64,000 nucleotides of DNA from CBDFHJ01 sp965247635 (GCA_965247635.1 CBDFHJ010000010.1:248001-312000), one strand, 5' to 3'. Counted from the stretch's first letter, positions 53,564 through 63,795 are shown. Made by a program: numbers and translations. Notes: a model not told the origin generated them from the sequence alone.

Positions 53564-55212
53564 CAGGAAAGGATTGCTATTTGGACACCCTGCGGTGCCT
53601 GGCCTCCATGCCCTTCCTTGACCGTCTGGAGTTGGCGGCCCTATCCGGCGGGGCTGACCGCACCACCTACAACGCCGTAGCCGACCTGGAGCGTCGGCGG
53701 TTGGCAGCTTCCCTTCCCCATGCTACAGACCTACTGAGGACGACGCAGCGATTCTATGTCACCGCAGCAGGGCTTCGGTACCTGGCATCGGCGGATGGTA
53801 TGAGCCTGGACCGGTTGCTTCACGTCTATCCCGTCTCCGCCCAGTGGCGGCGCATCCTGCTGGAAAGGCTGGACGCGGTAGCGGTGGTCTACCGGCTGGC
53901 AGCGACAACCGCTGATGAGGAAGATGACATAGCCTTTAGATGGTATCGAACAGGGCCGCTGGATGCCGCCATGTCCCTGCCTGGTGGTCGGACTATTGGG
54001 ATCGTGAGGCAGGGAGCCACTGCTGACAGGACAGCCTTCGCCAAGAGGCTCTGGAAGCTGCGGGAGGGGCCTCTGCCCGGGGCCGTCCTTCTATTAGCTC
54101 CCGACGCCGTGCGTCTTCACCACGCCCGGAGGTTGCTTGCCGGACTCCCCACGGCGGCCTTTCTAGCCCAAGAGGAGGATGCGGCCCTGGCCGGTTGCGA
54201 CGATCCCGTATGGCATCCCCCGTCCATCTCCGCCTCCCTCGACCTCCGCTACATCCTGTCACGCATGAGTCAAGGCGGCACCCTTCCGGAGGACTCTGAG
54301 CTCTCACGAGTGACCCTCCCCAAGGACATCGCCGTGGATGGCGAAGGAGGGGCTGTCCCCGGCCACCTGCTACCCGCCCTGCTAAAGCCCGCCGAGAAGC
54401 GCACCTTGGACATTCTCTCCGACTGGCCCTGGATCACTTCGGTAGATCTGTGTCAGTTGCTGGGCTTCTCTAAAGCTCGGCTGTCCCAGGTCGTGGTTCC
54501 CTTGGAAAGGGCTGGGCTAGTACGGAGACCCTTTGCCGAGGGACGCCGCCTTGCCTTGACCGATAGCGCCATCGACCTCCTGGCCCGCAGGGACCGCGCC
54601 GCCGTGGGAGCGGCCAGGAAGCGCTGGAGTACTACGGGCCTCGACTCACAGGCTCCCACGGACTGGCGTAGGGTTTCGGGAAGGCGAAGCCGCCAGCTCC
54701 TCAGGAACATCGATCACACCGACGCCGTGCACGGGTTCGTGGCGACGCTGGCCGAGCAAGCCAGGTCTCAAGGTTGGGAAGTGGCGCAGCTGGACCCCCC
54801 TGGACGGGCAGCTAGGTACTTCAGGTATGGTGACAAGCTGCGTTCCATTCACCCCGACGCATTCGGAATCCTGCGCAAGAGCGACTATACGTGGCCCTTC
54901 TTCCTGGAATGGGAGCGCCGGGCGGTGCGCCCGGTGACCATGGCGGCACGGCTAGCTCCCTATCTTCGTTACTACTCGTCACACCGGCCCACCGACGACC
55001 ACGGCACGCAGCCCATCGTCCTCGTGGTCTTCCACAACGACCTGGCAGAGACCCACTTCCTACGGGTGGCCAGGAAGGAGATGGAGCACGCCAGGGTCAG
55101 GGTGCCGCTTTGGGTATCCCACAGGAGGTACTTGGAGGAGTTGGGACCTTTGGGACGGGCTTGGCGCACACCCGATAGCTGGGAGCCTACCTATGCTCTT
55201 GGGGGAGGGTGA
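53560..55212 (+). CDS. Replication-relaxation family protein
   Basis: A 550-residue protein starting in an ATGA overlap with the TraD-like gene. It has two winged-helix parts (LDRLELAALSGGADRTTYNA, then WPWITSVDLCQLLGFSKARL) and a C-terminal nuclease-like region YTWPFFLEWERRAVRPVTMA with YLRYYSSHRP and PIVLVVFHNDLAETHFLRVA. This is the layout of the replication-relaxation family found beside TraD-like ATPases on plasmids and ICEs, where it probably initiates replication or transfer. Translational coupling supports a shared role. No relaxase of the classical type is present. Confidence 0.8.
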   Translation: MTGKDCYLDTLRCLASMPFLDRLELAALSGGADRTTYNAVADLERRRLAASLPHATDLLRTTQRFYVTAAGLRYLASADGMSLDRLLHVYPVSAQWRRILLERLDAVAVVYRLAATTADEEDDIAFRWYRTGPLDAAMSLPGGRTIGIVRQGATADRTAFAKRLWKLREGPLPGAVLLLAPDAVRLHHARRLLAGLPTAAFLAQEEDAALAGCDDPVWHPPSISASLDLRYILSRMSQGGTLPEDSELSRVTLPKDIAVDGEGGAVPGHLLPALLKPAEKRTLDILSDWPWITSVDLCQLLGFSKARLSQVVVPLERAGLVRRPFAEGRRLALTDSAIDLLARRDRAAVGAARKRWSTTGLDSQAPTDWRRVSGRRSRQLLRNIDHTDAVHGFVATLAEQARSQGWEVAQLDPPGRAARYFRYGDKLRSIHPDAFGILRKSDYTWPFFLEWERRAVRPVTMAARLAPYLRYYSSHRPTDDHGTQPIVLVVFHNDLAETHFLRVARKEMEHARVRVPLWVSHRRYLEELGPLGRAWRTPDSWEPTYALGGG

Positions 55213-55297
55213 AGAGAGTCACCAAACGGGTTGGTCATCTGGATCATCTTCCCCAATCATGGCAAATATGGTATGATGTACTAAACATGGAATTCAT

Positions 55298-55525
55298 ATG
55301 AGGTTAGGCATGAGAATATCCGAAAGAGGGCAGATCACCATCCCCAAGAGACTGAGAGATCGCTTTGGTATGAATCAAGATGTCGAGGTGGAGATCACGC
55401 CAACCGAGGATGGACTACTCATCCAGAAGCGGGCAGCATCCAAGCATCCCGTGGAGAGGGTCAGTGGGATCCTCGACGGGGCTGTCGATGTAGACCAATA
55501 CATAGAAGAGACCAGGGGAAGGTGA
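55298..55525 (+). CDS. vapB: AbrB/MazE-type antitoxin (VapB)
   Basis: A 75-residue swapped-hairpin AbrB protein (MRISERGQITIPKRLRDRFG, VEVEITPTEDGLLIQK). The ATG at 55298 or an internal ATG at 55310 (with GAGG before it) may be the start. The C-terminal ~25 residues (RVSGILDGAVDVDQYIEETR) are the typical toxin-binding tail. It overlaps vapC by four bases (GTGA). It would neutralise and autoregulate with the PIN toxin, and keeps the mobile element in place. Confidence 0.88.
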   Translation: MRLGMRISERGQITIPKRLRDRFGMNQDVEVEITPTEDGLLIQKRAASKHPVERVSGILDGAVDVDQYIEETRGR

Positions 55526-55917
55526 TTACTTCAGTCGATACCAACGTCCTGCTGGACGTATTCATATCCGATGCGCCGCACCACTCCCAATCGCAGGAGT
55601 GGCTTACGCACGCCTACGATAGAGGAGCTATCCTCGTCTGCGATGTGGTCTATGCAGAGCTGGTTCCGGCCTTCGGTGACCGCTCCTCTTTGGATGGAGC
55701 GCTGCGGGAGATCAACGCAACGATTTCGCCCATTGACACCGATATCGCATATGAAGCTGGACTCCGGTGGTTGCAATATCGACAGGCTGGTGGGCCGAGA
55801 GGCCGGATCATCTCCGACTTCCTGATAGGTGCCCATGCGTCTGCCAATGCCGACACCTTTCTGACCAGGGATCGTGGCTTCTACGCCACCTACTTCCCAG
55901 AGTTGCAAAAACCTTAG
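55522..55917 (+). CDS. vapC: PIN-domain ribonuclease toxin (VapC)
   Basis: 131 residues with the PIN acidic site: Asp6 (SVDTNVLLDVF), Glu46 (VVYAELVPAF), Asp99 (IISDFLIGAHA) and Asp117 (LTRDRGFY). PIN toxins cut RNA, often tRNA, using Mg or Mn ions. It starts with GTG in the end of the antitoxin gene. The serine recombinase gene follows 20 bases later, so all are part of the element. Confidence 0.92.
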   Translation: MITSVDTNVLLDVFISDAPHHSQSQEWLTHAYDRGAILVCDVVYAELVPAFGDRSSLDGALREINATISPIDTDIAYEAGLRWLQYRQAGGPRGRIISDFLIGAHASANADTFLTRDRGFYATYFPELQKP

Positions 55918-55936
55918 CCATCAGGAGAACTCAATC

Positions 55937-57598
55937 ATGAAACATAAACAAGCCCTCACACCAGCAGCCCTCTACGCCAGGGTGTCCAGTGACCGGCAGG
56001 ACGTGGACCTCTCGATAGCCGCCCAACTCCGGGCGCTCAGGAACTACGCCCAGGCCAATGGCTACATTGTTGCACGAGAATACGTCGACGAGGCCGAGAG
56101 CGGGCGCGTCGCCGACCGGCCCCAGTTCCGCATGATGATAGAGGAGGGGAGCAAGCCCAATGCCCCCTTCCAAGAGATTCTAGTGTGGAAGTTCTCCCGG
56201 TTCACCCGCAAGCGGGAGCATGCTGTGGCCTTCAAGTCCATGCTGCGTAGGAAGGGTGTCAGGGTAGTCTCCATCACCGAGCACGCCGACGACTCCCCTA
56301 CTGGCAAGCTCATGGAAGCCATCATCGAGAGCGTGGACGAATTTTACTCGGAAAATCTTGCCCAGGAGGTCACACGGGGTATGCGGGAGGCCGCGTCACG
56401 GGGCTTCTTCCTGGGTTCCAAGGCTCCCTTCGGATACAAGCGGGTCAAAGTATCCGACGGGGCAAAGGAGCGTCCTACGTTGAAGCTTGACCCCGCCACG
56501 GCTCCGATAGTGAGGGAGGTGTTCGAGAGTTCTCTCATGGGTAACGGCCTGAAGGAGATATGCAAGGAGCTGAACGAGTGGGGCATCACCAATAAGGGAT
56601 GGCGCTGGCACAAGACCGGCCTTCACTACCTGCTGACCAACGAAGCCTACACAGGGACTTCGGTCTGGGGCAGAACGACGAAGGGTGACAAGGAGCCCGA
56701 CCCTGTACGAGTGGAGGGAGCTTGGGAGGCACTGGTCTCAAGAGACTTGTTCGAGAACGTGCAGCAGGGCCTAAAGGAACGCGCGCCGAAAGTGCAGAGA
56801 CCGGCCCGCGTGGGGAGCAAGTTCCTGTTGAGTGGGTTGCTGCTCTGTGGTACCTGCGGCAAGCCCTACATCGGCCAGGGAGCCAAGAGCGGTCAGTACG
56901 GCTACTACGTCTGCGGCACCCTTCACCGGCAAGGGGCAGGAACCTGCCAAGCCAGCTACCTGAACGCTCCCAAAGTGGAGGGCTTCGTCATCGACAAGAT
57001 TAAAGAGCGCATCCTCACCGACGAGACCATCACTGAGCTGGTAACCATCGTCGCCGAAGAGATAGACGCCATGGCCGGGGAGCTTGACGGAAGACTCGGG
57101 GCTGTCGAGGCCGAGCTTGGAGATGTTGAGAGCAGGCTGGGGAACTTATACGAAGCCCTGGAGACCAAGCATCTGACTTTGGAGGCCCTCTCGCCCCGCA
57201 TTCTGGCCCTGAAGCATCGCCAGGACCAGCTCACTGGGGCGAAGGAAGAAGCAGAGAGCCAACTGGAGCAGAGAAGGGTCGATCTACCCGGCACCGAGGA
57301 GATCAGAGGTTATGTGGAGGACCTCCGCACGTGTCTGCAAGAAGGAACGATGCTAGAGCGAAAAGCCCTCATTCGGAACTTCGTGAAGGGCATCGAAATC
57401 GTTGGCGACGAAGCTACCCTTACCTACACGATACCCATGCCAAGGGATGGGGTGACCAGTGAGGGGGCCTCGGTTCTTGATTTTGTCCAGTCCGGCCCAC
57501 CAACGTGTACTGAACTGCGAACTACTGGGCCGTGGAGAGCCACCTCTGCGGCGTCTCCGCCCCCTATCGGGCTGTCCGGCGGCGTGGGTAGGGTGTAG
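55937..57598 (+). CDS. Large serine recombinase
   Basis: The ATG at 55937 follows CAGGAGAAC. The 553-residue protein has a resolvase catalytic domain with Ser17 in LYARVSSDRQD and the KFSRFTRKREHAVAFK and ITEHADDSPTGKLMEA segments. A recombinase domain (GFFLGSKAPFGYKRVKVSDG, HYLLTNEAYTGTSVWG), a zinc ribbon (LLCGTCGKPYIGQGAKSGQY, CGTLHRQGAGTCQASYL) and a coiled coil (LDGRLGAVEAELGDVESRLG) follow. It would integrate or excise the element. Its last 175 bases overlap, in antisense, the second recombinase. Confidence 0.92.
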   Translation: MKHKQALTPAALYARVSSDRQDVDLSIAAQLRALRNYAQANGYIVAREYVDEAESGRVADRPQFRMMIEEGSKPNAPFQEILVWKFSRFTRKREHAVAFKSMLRRKGVRVVSITEHADDSPTGKLMEAIIESVDEFYSENLAQEVTRGMREAASRGFFLGSKAPFGYKRVKVSDGAKERPTLKLDPATAPIVREVFESSLMGNGLKEICKELNEWGITNKGWRWHKTGLHYLLTNEAYTGTSVWGRTTKGDKEPDPVRVEGAWEALVSRDLFENVQQGLKERAPKVQRPARVGSKFLLSGLLLCGTCGKPYIGQGAKSGQYGYYVCGTLHRQGAGTCQASYLNAPKVEGFVIDKIKERILTDETITELVTIVAEEIDAMAGELDGRLGAVEAELGDVESRLGNLYEALETKHLTLEALSPRILALKHRQDQLTGAKEEAESQLEQRRVDLPGTEEIRGYVEDLRTCLQEGTMLERKALIRNFVKGIEIVGDEATLTYTIPMPRDGVTSEGASVLDFVQSGPPTCTELRTTGPWRATSAASPPPIGLSGGVGRV

Positions 57599-58884
57599 AA
57601 GACCGTCGCCTTTCCTGGCTTGACCTTGATCTCCTTGACGAAGGACTTGATGAAGGCCCTCGATTCGGTGATTTCGCTGGTCATCAGGAAGTCGCTCATG
57701 TCCTCGGCGAAGGCGGCGATGGTGTCCACGTTGTCCAGCACGGCCCGGCGCTCTGAGAGCAATGCCCTGGCCTCCTCTGCGGCGATCTCCAGCTTCTCCT
57801 GACGCTCCCGGTGCTCTCTGATGCGGGAGGTGGCGTCGGATATGTCGAGTTCCGAGTTCTCGATGACGTGCCACACCCGGTCCAAGCGCCGCCGCACCTC
57901 GATAAGCTCCGCTTCGATGTTTTCCAGCCTCTCCCGCTGCTCAGCAGCCACTCCGTCCATCTCCTCGTCCATCAGTCTAACCAGGTCCCGGATGTTGCTT
58001 TCCGTGAGGATGTTTGCGCGAATCTGCTCGATCATCAGCTTCTCAAAGCGCTTGGAGTTGAGGCGAGGCGTCTTGCAGGTTCCCTTGCCCTTTTTCAGCA
58101 GTGAGTGGCAGACGTAGTAGCTGTACTTGCCGCTCTTGGCCTCAGCCGCAGTGAGCGCCTTTCCGCACTTCTCACATTTCACCAAGCCGCTGAGGAGGTA
58201 GGGGCTGGATGCCCGCCGGGGGTTGACCCTGGCCGGGGCCTTGGAGCGAAGGGAGCGGGTGATGCGTCGGAACTCCTGCTTGGTGACTATTGCGGGGAAT
58301 GCGTCCTCCACCCGCACCGGTGGCGCTCCGTCCTTGGCATCGACGCCCCAGACCAGCGTTCCTGTATACGCTTCGTTGGAGAGGATGCGGTGCACAGTGG
58401 ACTTCAACCAGTGCTTGCCCGTTGGGTGGGGATGCCCTCACCATTCAGCGTCTTGGTGATGTCCAGGGTGCTCTTGCCCTGTAGGGCCATCAGGAAGATG
58501 CGCCGGATCACTGATTCCGCCGGCGGGTCCAGCTCCAGCTTGGGCCGCTTCTTTGCTCCGTCCTGGACCGACACCTTCCTGTACCCGAAGGGAGCGTAGG
58601 TGGAGACCCAGAAGCCCCGTATGGCGGCTTCCCGCATCCCTCGGACGACTTCTTGGGCCAAGTTTTCAGAGTAGAACTCGTCCACGCTCTCGATGATGGC
58701 CTCCATGAGCTTGCCGGTGGGAGAGTCGTCGGCGTGCTCGGTGATAGAGACGACTTTGATACCCCGCTTCCTTAGCATGGACTTGAAAGCCACGGCGTGC
58801 TCCCGTTTGCGGGTGAACCGTGAGAACTTCCAAACAAGAATCTCATGGAAGGGAGAGTTGGGCTTGCTGGCCTCATCCAGCATC
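57424..58884 (-). pseudogene. Second large serine recombinase, broken
   Basis: The minus strand encodes a recombinase related to the previous one (WKFSRFTRKREHAVAFK and ITEHADDSPTGKLMEA are shared). The N-terminal catalytic Ser part is missing because IS-A copy 4 begins at 58885. Near 58418-58423 one base is lost (GEGIPTQR, then GKHWLKSTVHRIL in another frame). The recombinase domain, zinc ribbon (LVKCEKCGKALTAAEAKSG) and coiled coil are recognisable. The gene is inactive. It converges on the first recombinase with overlapping 3' ends. Confidence 0.9.
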
Positions 58885-60294
58885 TGTTAGCAACCAGCAA
58901 AAGTGGGACACATTGGGAGCCGAGAGATCAGGGGCTGGATGGAGGTCTGGCGAGCTCCCTGAGGGCCCTGTTGTAGCGTCGTCGCCGTTCGGTGGTTTGA
59001 GCCTTCACCTCCTTCCTGCGTTGTAGGATCTCTTGCCGTCTTCCCTTGAGCACGTCTGATGGTGTCACGTTGCCCAGAGCCTTGTGATAGCGCCGGTAGT
59101 TGTAGTAGCTGACGAAGGCCGCGATAGCAGCCTCAAGGTCGGCGGGCAACTCATAAGGCACCTGGTTGACGTCCCGTTTGATGGTCTGGTGGTAGCGCTC
59201 CAGCTTCCCGTTGGTCTGAGGGTGGAAAGGAGTTGCTAGGATGTGCTTGATGCCAACCATCCCCAGGTAGTCCCTGAATGCTCTTGAGACATAGCCTGGA
59301 CCGTTGTCACTCAGCAGCCTGGTGCGGTCTGTGACTGGAACTTGGTCCATGCTGGTCGTGTCCACAGCATCCTGGACCACCTCGATGAAGGAGTCGGCCG
59401 TCATATCTTGCTGAAGCCTGTGAGCCAGGATGAAGCGGGAGTAGTCGTCCATAACGGTGACCAGGTAGTAGTAGCCCCACCCAACCACCCTGAAGTATGA
59501 GGCATCGGTGGCCCACATCTGGTGAGGTCCTGTGGTCTTGCGGTGGTACTCCTTCCCCGCGGCCAACCGCATCTCAGGCCTCTTCACTAGGCCCTCCCTG
59601 CCCAGGATACGGTAGACGCTGGACTCTGAGACTGAGAAGCCCTGGTTGTCGGTGATCCCCGCGGCCAGCTGACGGCAGCTCAGCTCTGGCATCTCCCTGG
59701 CTGATAACAGGACTGAGCGTTCTTCCTGAATAGTAAGACGGTTCCATGGTGGCTGATCGCCTCCTGGTCGGTCCTCAAGTCCTTGTTGGTCTTGGCGTCC
59801 TGGGGCATGGGGATGGCCGTTTCTTTGAGACGGTACGCCTCCAGCGACAGATCGGCCACTAGCTCCTTGAGTTCCCCGTTCTCTCGCTTGAGTTGCCCTA
59901 CCTCATGCTGAGTGGCGTCCCGAACCGAGTCACGGGTCAACCTCTCCTTGCCCGCCTCCATGAACTCTTTGGTCCACGAGTAGTAGGGGTGGGGCTTGAT
60001 CCCCTCCCGCCGGCACAGGTCGTTGACTGTGACCTCGCGGCGGAAGCCCTCCAGAACAATTCGGATCTTCTCTTCGGGGGTGTACTTACGTCGGGCAGCC
60101 GCCTTCACTGTGCGGACGAAAGACCTGGTCTGCTCGCTTCGTTCCTCGGCGGCCTCTGCTTTGCTTACTTCTAATTGGGACACATCTGCTCCTTTCTGTG
60201 GGTAGCTCTACCCTCATTTCAGGAGCTCACACCACCCTCCGACTCTCGGGTTTTCCTACCCTTATATGTGTCCCATTATCGCTGACGGTCTACA
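58885..60294 (-). mobile_element. IS-A, copy 4, internally deleted
   Basis: Both ends are present (TGTTAGCAACC at 58885 and the complement of TGTAGACC at 60294), but the element is about 130 bases shorter than copies 1 and 2. The loss lies between two GGCGTC repeats (about 59796-59801) and removes the end of OrfA and start of OrfB. No target duplication is seen. Confidence 0.9.
58928..60183 (-). pseudogene. IS-A OrfA and OrfB, joined by deletion
   Basis: OrfA reads normally to PMPQDA, then enters OrfB sequence in the wrong frame (KTNKDLRTDQEAISHHG). The remaining OrfB (from MPELSCRQLAAG) is intact to its end, including the C at GGGAAGCTGG that copies 1 and 2 lost. A complete transposase cannot be made. 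Confidence 0.9.
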
Positions 60295-60314
60295 GTCGCT
60301 GATCGCAGAAACCA

Positions 60315-60352
60315 CAGGGGCAGCCATCGTTTGAAGACGGTAGCTGCCCCTG
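60315..60352. other. Hairpin with 10-bp stem
   Basis: CAGGGGCAGC (60315-60324) pairs with GCTGCCCCTG (60343-60352) around an 18-base loop. A run of six T (60372-60377) follows about 20 bases later, so it is at best a poor terminator. From 60353 to 60743 I see no gene; short frames there lack start signals. Confidence 0.4.
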
Positions 60353-60743
60353 CCTATCCATATGTGTGGGCTTTTTTCGTTGCACGAAAACCCCGCATAA
60401 TGAATCCAGGAACCGATCACAGATGTGCCACCATTTACTCAATTGAAAAGCAAGAAACTTCATTGACAGAAATGCCGGAAAGTCGGATGATCCAATGGGA
60501 TGTACCGTTTCTTCATCTAGGAACGAGAGTTCTCCCTGTCAACTCTCTTCAGTAACCTTTGGTGACAGCGTTGCAGGCAGCGGCACACCCGCTGACCCGC
60601 TCTCCGGACTGGCCAAAGTCAGCGAGCCGACAGTAGGCTCCTCCGAGAGTCCCTGTCCCTTGCCGGCTCTGCTTCATCCCGCCGTAGAATCCTAGCGTCG
60701 AGGGTCCGGTGGGCGATTAGACTTGCGTGCGAAAGGAAGATAC

Positions 60744-61664
60744 ATGAATGAGAGCGTGATTCGGACAGATGGGCTGACGAAGCGATATGGCGACATCCTT
60801 GCCGTAGACGACCTCTCACTGGAGGTGCCCCGCGGACAGGTATTTGGTCTTCTCGGTCCCAACGGATCGGGCAAGACGACCACCATGGGCATGTTGCTTG
60901 GGCTGGTCAGACCGACAATGGGCAGCTTCAGCCTGTTTGGTGGAAGTACATCCCATCAGAATGCGCTCCATCGTGTCGGCGCCATAGTGGAGACCCCCTC
61001 TTTCTACCCGTACATGTCGGGCCGCGACAACCTCGCCTACTACCAGGGCATCACCGGCAGGGGCAACCGGAAAGAGTTGGACGACTTGCTGAGCAAGGTA
61101 GGCCTTGCCGACCGCGCGAAGAGCCGCTTTCGCACCTACTCCCTGGGCATGAAGCAGCGCCTGGGCTTGGCCTACGCGCTGCTGGGCGATCCTGAGCTCC
61201 TGTTCCTGGACGAGCCGACCAACGGCATGGACCCTGCGGGCATGGCCGAAGTACGGGAGATGATCCGAAGTCTCGGCACCGGTGGACGCACGGTGTTGTT
61301 GTCGAGCCATCTGCTGCACGAGGTCGAGCAGGTGTGCGACAGCGTGGCCATCCTCTCCAAGGGGAGGCTCATCGCCCAGGGGAAGGTCGCCGACCTGGTG
61401 CATTCCCGAGCGGGCGAGCGGGTGCGCTTGCGTACCACGGACAATGCGAAGGCCATCGAAGTCCTGTCGGCGCTGGAGTGGGTGGGGGACGTAAGGATAG
61501 AAGGCGAGTCGGTGATAGTGGAGGCTCCGAGCGAGCGGTCGTCGGAGCTGAGTGCTGCTCTGGGCCAGTCTGAGGTCTACGTCACGGAGATGGCAGCCGA
61601 TGAGATGTCACTGGAGCAGTACTTCCTGGACATAACTGGCGACGATCAGAAGGAGACTCGATGA
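60744..61664 (+). CDS. ABC transporter ATP-binding protein
   Basis: The ATG at 60744 follows AAAGGAAGA; an earlier in-frame ATG at 60723 is less likely. The 306 residues have Walker A LLGPNGSGKTTTMG, signature YSLGMKQRLGLAYALLG, Walker B LLFLDEPTNGMDPAGM and the switch LLSSHLLHEVEQ. The C-terminal ~80 residues are the typical extension of CcmA-type drug or peptide exporters. It energises the permeases that follow, with overlaps ATGA between each. The transported substance is unknown. Confidence 0.93.
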   Translation: MNESVIRTDGLTKRYGDILAVDDLSLEVPRGQVFGLLGPNGSGKTTTMGMLLGLVRPTMGSFSLFGGSTSHQNALHRVGAIVETPSFYPYMSGRDNLAYYQGITGRGNRKELDDLLSKVGLADRAKSRFRTYSLGMKQRLGLAYALLGDPELLFLDEPTNGMDPAGMAEVREMIRSLGTGGRTVLLSSHLLHEVEQVCDSVAILSKGRLIAQGKVADLVHSRAGERVRLRTTDNAKAIEVLSALEWVGDVRIEGESVIVEAPSERSSELSAALGQSEVYVTEMAADEMSLEQYFLDITGDDQKETR

Positions 61665-62728
61665 TCGTCCCGGTCCTCCGCCTCACCCGCTGGGAGTGGT
61701 TCAAGCTCCGCAAGCGATGGATGCCGTGGATACTCGTATTCGTTGCCGTCGCCATCGCCCAGGCCACTCTATGGGGCATGTTCTACTCGTACAACGACCG
61801 TCCGTCCGTTGAAGAGCAGACCACCTTTTACTTGCCGGGGCCAGTGGATGCAGCTGGGAACTCTGCTGCTATTCCCGTAAGCTGCGTCGACATCTGGGAG
61901 GGCACCGCCGATGCCAAGGTGGAGCAGAGTGATGAAAAGCTTCGAGAGGACGCACTCAAGACGGTGGAGTTCCTGCGGGAGGTAGTGTGCCAAGACCAGA
62001 TTGAGGAGGAAGCTCGGTTCCGCGACAACACCCGCCAGAGTTTCGTCCTCCCCAACAGTCTTTCCAACGGGCTCGCCGTTGCTCATAGCATCGGGGCCGT
62101 CCTCATCATGATCCTGGCCGCCTCTGTGCTCGGCACCGAGTACGGTTGGGGCACCTTGCGAGCGACCTTAGCCAGAGGTGTCAATCGCTGGCAGTTCCTG
62201 GGGTCGAAGGCGTTGTCGCTTCTGCTGTTGGGCGCCGGTGGGTTCATCATCGTGGCTCTGACCGTCGCGGTCAGCAGCCTGATCGCCGCTTCGCTGCTCG
62301 TTGACGACGGAGGGCTTACAGACTCCGGCGAGTGGTCTACTGCGGCGGTGATGTTTGGCAAGGCGGTCTACGGGCTGATGCCGTACGCCATCCTGGCGCT
62401 GTTCCTCTCGGTGCTGACTTCATCATCGAGCATGGGGATCGCCTTCTCTCTGGCGTACTTCTTCGTCGAGTCGATTCTCGTCCAGATACTTGACGAACTG
62501 TTCGAGTGGTTCGGCAACGTGACCGACTTCCTGCTGGGTCCCAGCGTTACCTCATGGATGACCGAGACGGGCATCCGCACGACCGGTCAGGGGTCCATGT
62601 TCCCCGTGAGCCATCCGTCGAGTCAGCTGCACGCCTTCCTCGTCATCACGGCGTACATCATTATCATCGGTGTAGCTGCCTTCTGGCTCTTCCAGCGTAA
62701 GGACATCGCCGGAGCGAGGGGCGAATGA
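61661..62728 (+). CDS. ABC-2 type permease, paralogue 1
   Basis: A 355-residue protein with six membrane helices. It begins MIVPVLRLTRWEWFKLRKRW, has a large outside loop with two Cys after the first helix, then AHSIGAVLIMILAASVLGTE, YGWGTLRATLARGVNRWQFL (the cytoplasmic coupling loop) and a helix-rich second half ending AFWLFQRKDIAGARGE. It starts inside the ATPase stop codon (ATGA). It pairs with the next permeases in the same operon. Confidence 0.88.
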   Translation: MIVPVLRLTRWEWFKLRKRWMPWILVFVAVAIAQATLWGMFYSYNDRPSVEEQTTFYLPGPVDAAGNSAAIPVSCVDIWEGTADAKVEQSDEKLREDALKTVEFLREVVCQDQIEEEARFRDNTRQSFVLPNSLSNGLAVAHSIGAVLIMILAASVLGTEYGWGTLRATLARGVNRWQFLGSKALSLLLLGAGGFIIVALTVAVSSLIAASLLVDDGGLTDSGEWSTAAVMFGKAVYGLMPYAILALFLSVLTSSSSMGIAFSLAYFFVESILVQILDELFEWFGNVTDFLLGPSVTSWMTETGIRTTGQGSMFPVSHPSSQLHAFLVITAYIIIIGVAAFWLFQRKDIAGARGE

Positions 62729-63795
62729 TCGTCCCAGTCCTTCGCCTCACCCGCTGGGAGTGGTTCAAGCTTCGCAAGAGATGGATGCCGTGGATTCTGC
62801 TTGGCATCGTTGCCATTGTGACCCAGATATCGGTATGGGGCAGCTTCTCGGCCTACCAGAGTTCCCGAGCGCCCCTCGCTGCGGAGTTCAGTGCTAGCTT
62901 TGAATCCAGCGTAACCCACCCCGACGGCGGCCTCATTGAGTTGAGCGTTCAGTGCGGCGATACCCTAGACCAGACTGTGCCACAGGAAGTGCTGTCGCGC
63001 CTCAGCGATGAGGACCGCGCAAGACTCGATGAAGAGATTGGCTGGGAACTACGCCGTTGCGCGGGCCTGTCGGTGCGGGAATCCCATCGACAGGAAGCGA
63101 GGGAGAGATTTGTGCTCCCAGACAGTCTCGCCAACGCACTCGGAGTCGCCCATTACATCGGCCTTCTCCTCGTTATGATCCTGGGAGCGTCGACAGTCGG
63201 CGCGGAGTACGGTTGGGGCACCTTACGAACAGCGTTGACGAAGGGTACCGGCAGGTGGCAGTTCCTGGGGGCGAAATCGTTGTCGCTCGTGCTATTGAGT
63301 GTTGCCGGGCTGCTTGTCGTATCCCTGACCGTCGTGGTCAGCAGCCTGATCGCCGCTTCACTCACACTAGGCGACGGCGGTGGGCTGGCCGGTGCCGGCC
63401 AGTGGTCAACGGTGGCGGTGATGTTTGGCAAGGCGACCTATGTGCTGGTCGCGTACGCTATCCTTGCGCTGTTCCTCACGGTACTGACCTCATCGTCAAG
63501 TATGGGGATCGCGATGTCTCTTGCTTACTACTTCGCTGAGCTCATACTCGGACGCATCCTGGGTGACCTTTTCGCCTGGTTCGACAAGGTGTCCGACTTC
63601 CTGATTGGATTCAACACGGCCGCCTGGATGACCGAAACCGGGGTGGTGACGACCGAGGGGACCCTGTTCCCCGTCAGTGACCCGCCTGGTGTGCTGCACG
63701 CCTTTCTTGTCCTGCTGGCCTACATCGTCGTGCTGGGCGCGGCGGCGTTCTGGCTCTTCCAACGCAGAGACGTGGCAGGCGCGAGAGGAGAATGA
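62725..63795 (+). CDS. ABC-2 type permease, paralogue 2
   Basis: A 356-residue paralogue of the gene before it. The first 20 residues are the same (MIVPVLRLTRWEWFKLRKRW), with the same loop with two Cys, YGWGTLRTALTKGTGRWQFL, and end AFWLFQRRDVAGARGE. The outside loop differs most, which may set substrate choice. It is coupled by ATGA to both neighbours. Confidence 0.88.
   Translation: MIVPVLRLTRWEWFKLRKRWMPWILLGIVAIVTQISVWGSFSAYQSSRAPLAAEFSASFESSVTHPDGGLIELSVQCGDTLDQTVPQEVLSRLSDEDRARLDEEIGWELRRCAGLSVRESHRQEARERFVLPDSLANALGVAHYIGLLLVMILGASTVGAEYGWGTLRTALTKGTGRWQFLGAKSLSLVLLSVAGLLVVSLTVVVSSLIAASLTLGDGGGLAGAGQWSTVAVMFGKATYVLVAYAILALFLTVLTSSSSMGIAMSLAYYFAELILGRILGDLFAWFDKVSDFLIGFNTAAWMTETGVVTTEGTLFPVSDPPGVLHAFLVLLAYIVVLGAAAFWLFQRRDVAGARGE

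Noticed and set aside
60331..60555. Plus-strand 74-codon frame between IS-A copy 4 and the ABC operon
   Set aside because: It begins inside a hairpin, has no ribosome binding site and no recognisable content.
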